Under the pieces are notes generated by a model. It was not told the origin of the DNA. It saw only the letters and a program-made list of their open reading frames with translations, and did no database searches. DNA of 64,000 bases, taken from the NCBI GenBank assembly GCA_030062745.1, contig CP099847.1:25902923-25966922 (forward strand). Direction: 5' to 3'. A program made the translations under genes and the position numbers. This document shows positions 61,455 to 64,000 of this stretch, piece by piece. Source of the DNA: Capitulum mitella (taxonomy: Eukaryota; Arthropoda; Thecostraca; Pollicipedomorpha; Pollicipedidae). Each line of letters opens with the position of its first letter. Positions within the stretch are counted from its first letter, which is position 1.

Positions 61455-61528
61455 CCGCTGATTTACGGCGGCGAGAGCGGCCCCGGGCGGCGCGGCAGCC
61501 AAATCAATCGGCCGCTGTAAATCAGCGG
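61455..61528. repeat. 12-bp perfect inverted repeat 50 bp apart
   Basis: CCGCTGATTTAC (61455-61466) and GTAAATCAGCGG (61517-61528) are exact reverse complements separated by a GC-rich 50-bp segment. This could be the ends of a very short non-autonomous element or a stable stem in the pre-mRNA. No target-site duplication was evident. Confidence 0.5.
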
Positions 61529-62362
61529 AGCTTCACGGCTGACTCACGGGCTGATCGGCGGCCGGCACGAGGAAGTGCCGAGCGCGCGCACTCAAATGGA
61601 TTCCGGCTCCCCGGCGCGGTCACAAAAACCGGATGGAAATGAGCGCGGCGGCGGCGGCGAGCCTGCTGTGGGAGAACAACCGCTAGATAGTCGGGAACGG
61701 TGAGCCAAGTAGAGGTTTGGGCAGCGTTAACGTGCAAGGGCTCTGTTTCAAATGGCGTCGGAAGGCCTGTTAACTTTAAATGCTCATACACCCATGATGT
61801 TGCAGTTGGGTGCTTATGGATGGTGCTCATAATACAGCGAAACCCTGAAGCCGTGGAAAGTCTGTATCCGTGAGAAATTGTCTGCGGTCAGTAGCGGATC
61901 AAACACCCGTAAAACATCCTGGCTTCAAGCCCGTTCCCGGCAGTAAATATTGGAAAGCTCCGGACAGACCATCGATTCACTTAACGTTTGGCGCGATGGC
62001 CGCCTCCGTTCATTTCGCCGTGTTTTCGGCAAGAGTGGCTCGCAAAAAGCGGCGGCCTTCTCGATATTCCTCGTCGTTTTTCAGCACTCAAAGCTCCGAA
62101 ACCGGCTCGAGACGAGCTGAGCCGAGTTCACCAGGACTGAGCGGAACGAACCAAGTAATGGCAGATTTGCTTCGAGTCGGACGGAGCAAATCGAACCCAA
62201 TACCAGTCAGACCAGTTGCCGTGAGCCTCTCCACGTCAGTAAGCGGTGTTCTGAGCATTCCGACCCCTCCCCGCCCACCCCTTCTCTGCTCCGTCCGCGT
62301 CAGGCCTCGCCGACTCGGGCCTCGCCCGGCCGGGCCTCGCCTGGCTGAGCCTAGCTGGGCCG

Positions 62363-62393
<31 letters not shown>

Positions 62394-62539
62394 TTGACTC
62401 CCTGGGTACGACGGCGGCGGCCGCGGCGCGCGACACCGCTGAGAACGCAGGCCGACACGGCGCCGGCCGCCGCCGCTAATTGTTTGTGACCGCCATTGTT
62501 CGTCGCCGGCCCGGCGCGGCCCGCACGGGACGGCCCGGC

Positions 62540-62750
62540 GAGGCCTTCTGATCTCGGGACAAGCTGGCGGGACGGGCCTCTGATCCCGGGGCGGGATTCT
62601 GATCCCGGGACAAAAAGGCTGGGACAGCCGTATGTTCCCGGGACAAGGACGGCGGGAACGGTGTTCTGACCCCGAGACAGGTCGGTGGGATGAGCCCGTG
62701 ATCACGGGACACAGTGGTGAGACACGAGTCTTCAATTCTGGACAAGCTAG
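62540..62750. repeat. diverged 30-35 bp TGATCCCGGGAC repeat
   Basis: About six units share a TGATCCCGGGACA-type core (also TGTTCCCGGGACA, TGATCACGGGACA) with changing spacers. It is intronic, and the minus-strand pseudo-peptide repeats Ser-Arg-Asp. Confidence 0.65.
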
Positions 62751-63440
62751 ATATGTAAATTTCTGAGGCCTTGGCAAGGGAGGACAAACGTGGGACCCGT
62801 TCGAAGGCTAGCGGGACAGGTTTTTGGTCATGGCGTTACGTTATGGGGCCGCTCCTGCTGCCGGGACCACGTGATGAGATCCCACACGACTGTGTCCTGG
62901 CCTCTTCCGGCGGGCCAGGCCTGCGGCTGCAAGACGGCGAATCGACGGTCTATGAGTCACGTCTTGAGAAGGACTTTTCTCACGAAAGAAGGCGTGTGGT
63001 ACCGAGGTTAATGTCGAGATCATCATTGTTGTGGTATAGCGGCCTGCTGTTTAACAAACCTATTATCCAATGGCAGGCTCTTTGTGCGGGAAGAACCGCT
63101 GATATAAGGCACCTTGTACTTCATCTTTACAACACGGAGTTGTAATGCCTGCATTGTCGCAATCCCTCGCAGGGGTGCGCCTTTGGCGTGCCAGTGACTA
63201 GTCCGGAAGACAGTTTCTAAATGGGGCTTCCTTATCGGGCAAGTTTTCCACGACGCGAAAGGAATTATGTCATTTTATGCGTTGCTGATTAGTTACTGTG
63301 CCACGTATTCAGAACTGAATCGTCTCTGCCGACCCAGCACCGCATGGTAATGCAATTTAACGATGCCTTGACTCCTAATGGGCGGAAACCCACCAGCACT
63401 TGTCGCGCTCTCTTTAATAAGTCCGTTTATTTGTTTCCAG

Positions 63441-63522
63441 AGAGGAGAAGACAGAGCAGCTGCTGGAGCTGCGGGAGGAGCTGGAGACCAATAAGCAGAC
63501 CCTCAGCAAGCTGCGAGCCGAG
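63441..63522 (+). CDS. Girdin: girdin exon w6: coiled coil
   Basis: This 82-nt exon lies between TTTCCAG and GTGGGT. Its first A completes the split Leu codon, and the exon ends in phase 0 with GAG. The peptide EEKTEQLLELREELETNKQ continues with TLSKLRAE. Vertebrate girdin has EEKTEQLLDCKQELEQ at the same point, so the match is close for the first eight residues and keeps the heptad pattern (Leu at core positions) after that. It is the last exon in the window; the rest of the coiled coil and the C-terminal signalling region must lie beyond 64000. Confidence 0.95.
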
Positions 63523-64000
63523 GTGGGTGCACGGTTCCGGACCAGCCGTCTTCCCACGTCAGCCGCAGCACGCACGCCTCGCTGCAGCCGGGCTCCCTGG
63601 CGCCGCGGTCACCGGAGCGGGGCGGCAGCGGCGCCACCTCATCACTGCCGACCGGCGCCGGTGCTCGGGGAGGTCTCCTATTACCTGCGGGCAGGCCGGG
63701 CCGGCCGACCGCAGACCGCCGTCCACGGCGGCGGCGGCGGCGGCGGGCCCGCTGACCCCTGCCCCTGCGCCGCCGCCCCCGGCACCCCGGGCCGCCGCTG
63801 TATGGCTCGTTTGTCCATTGTCTGGCGGGCCGGCCGTTTGTTAGCGGGCCGGCCGGGACGGACCGGGTCGGCGGGTCGCCGGGCCGCGGCGGCGGCCGCA
63901 GCTCGCCGGCCACCCGGCCGGCCGGGCGGCGTGACGGGACGACACCGAAGTCGTGACCGAGCCGCCCCCGATCGGCGGCGCGGGCGGCCGGTTTCCGGGC
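63523..64000 (+). other. start of the intron after exon w6
   Basis: Donor GTGGGT at 63523. The remaining 478 bp are GC-rich intron with a GGC run near 63726; no acceptor followed by girdin-like coding sequence was seen before the window ends. Confidence 0.75.

Larger units (their letters stand above)
59236..63440 (+). other. intron w5-w6, 4.2 kb
   Basis: Donor GTAAGT, acceptor TTTCCAG. GC-rich blocks lie at 59600-60000, 60220-60540, 60840-61530 and 62240-62540; AT-richer sequence lies at 61650-62070 and 62990-63440. It contains short tandem arrays at 59887, 60624 and 62540, an inverted repeat at 61455-61528 and a GGC run at 62365. No nested gene was recognised. Confidence 0.85.
1..64000 (+). 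other. Girdin: girdin (CCDC88 family) gene locus, internal part, six exons
   Basis: One gene explains all recognisable coding sequence. The exons are 1952-2040, 17461-17566, 46617-46823, 54043-54177, 59063-59235 and 63441-63522; they total 792 nt, exactly 264 codons without a stop. The joined protein follows vertebrate girdin in order: a Hook-type domain with VMLQI, the hallmark LLLLVLGCAVQC, the exit helix, a Ser/Pro linker, and QVELADCKARL followed by EEKTEQLL at the start of the coiled coil. Girdins are large cytoplasmic scaffolds; in flies and vertebrates they link cadherin-catenin adhesion, actin, microtubules and polarity, and vertebrate members also modulate G-alpha-i through a C-terminal motif that is not in this window. 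HOOK proteins were considered, but the NPETVWTQEW segment and the VELAD segment match girdin and not HOOK. The start codon lies upstream of the window and the stop downstream. Confidence 0.93.

Overview
This window looks like nuclear DNA from an animal, and almost all of it is intron. Six short exons on the + strand carry an unmistakable girdin (CCDC88, Hook-related) reading frame of 264 codons. It begins just after the first residues of the Hook domain and runs into the start of the long coiled coil. The first coding exon and everything after about one sixth of the protein lie outside the window. Every joined exon pair keeps frame across canonical AG/GT sites, which is the strongest evidence for the model. 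GC is very high and CpG is not depleted, so germline CpG methylation is probably low; an invertebrate, perhaps a crustacean, fits, but the species cannot be fixed from the sequence.

Layout: partial intron 1-1951; exon w1 1952-2040; intron of 15.4 kb; exon w2 17461-17566; intron of 29.05 kb; exon w3 46617-46823; intron of 7.2 kb; exon w4 54043-54177; intron of 4.9 kb; exon w5 59063-59235; intron of 4.2 kb; exon w6 63441-63522; partial intron to the end. Exons w1-w4 encode the Hook-type domain and its exit helix, w5 the Ser/Pro linker and first coiled-coil heptads, and w6 more coiled coil. No second gene could be supported. The many long open frames rich in Arg, Pro and Ala are products of high GC and of tandem repeats whose period is divisible by three.

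The introns are a patchwork of GC-rich stretches, AT-richer islands, minisatellites (11, 19, 20, 21, 22, 24, 30, 31, 36, 39 and about 60 bp periods), GGC/GA/G-tract microsatellites and a few hairpins. Two observations stand out. First, the splice acceptor plus the first coding bases of exon w3, and independently of exon w5, have been tandemly copied into the intron just upstream. This leaves decoy acceptors whose use would end translation early. Second, the two longest introns each contain a fused acceptor/donor site after a pyrimidine-rich stretch (29497/29498 and 14203/14204), the layout of recursive (ratchet) splice sites.
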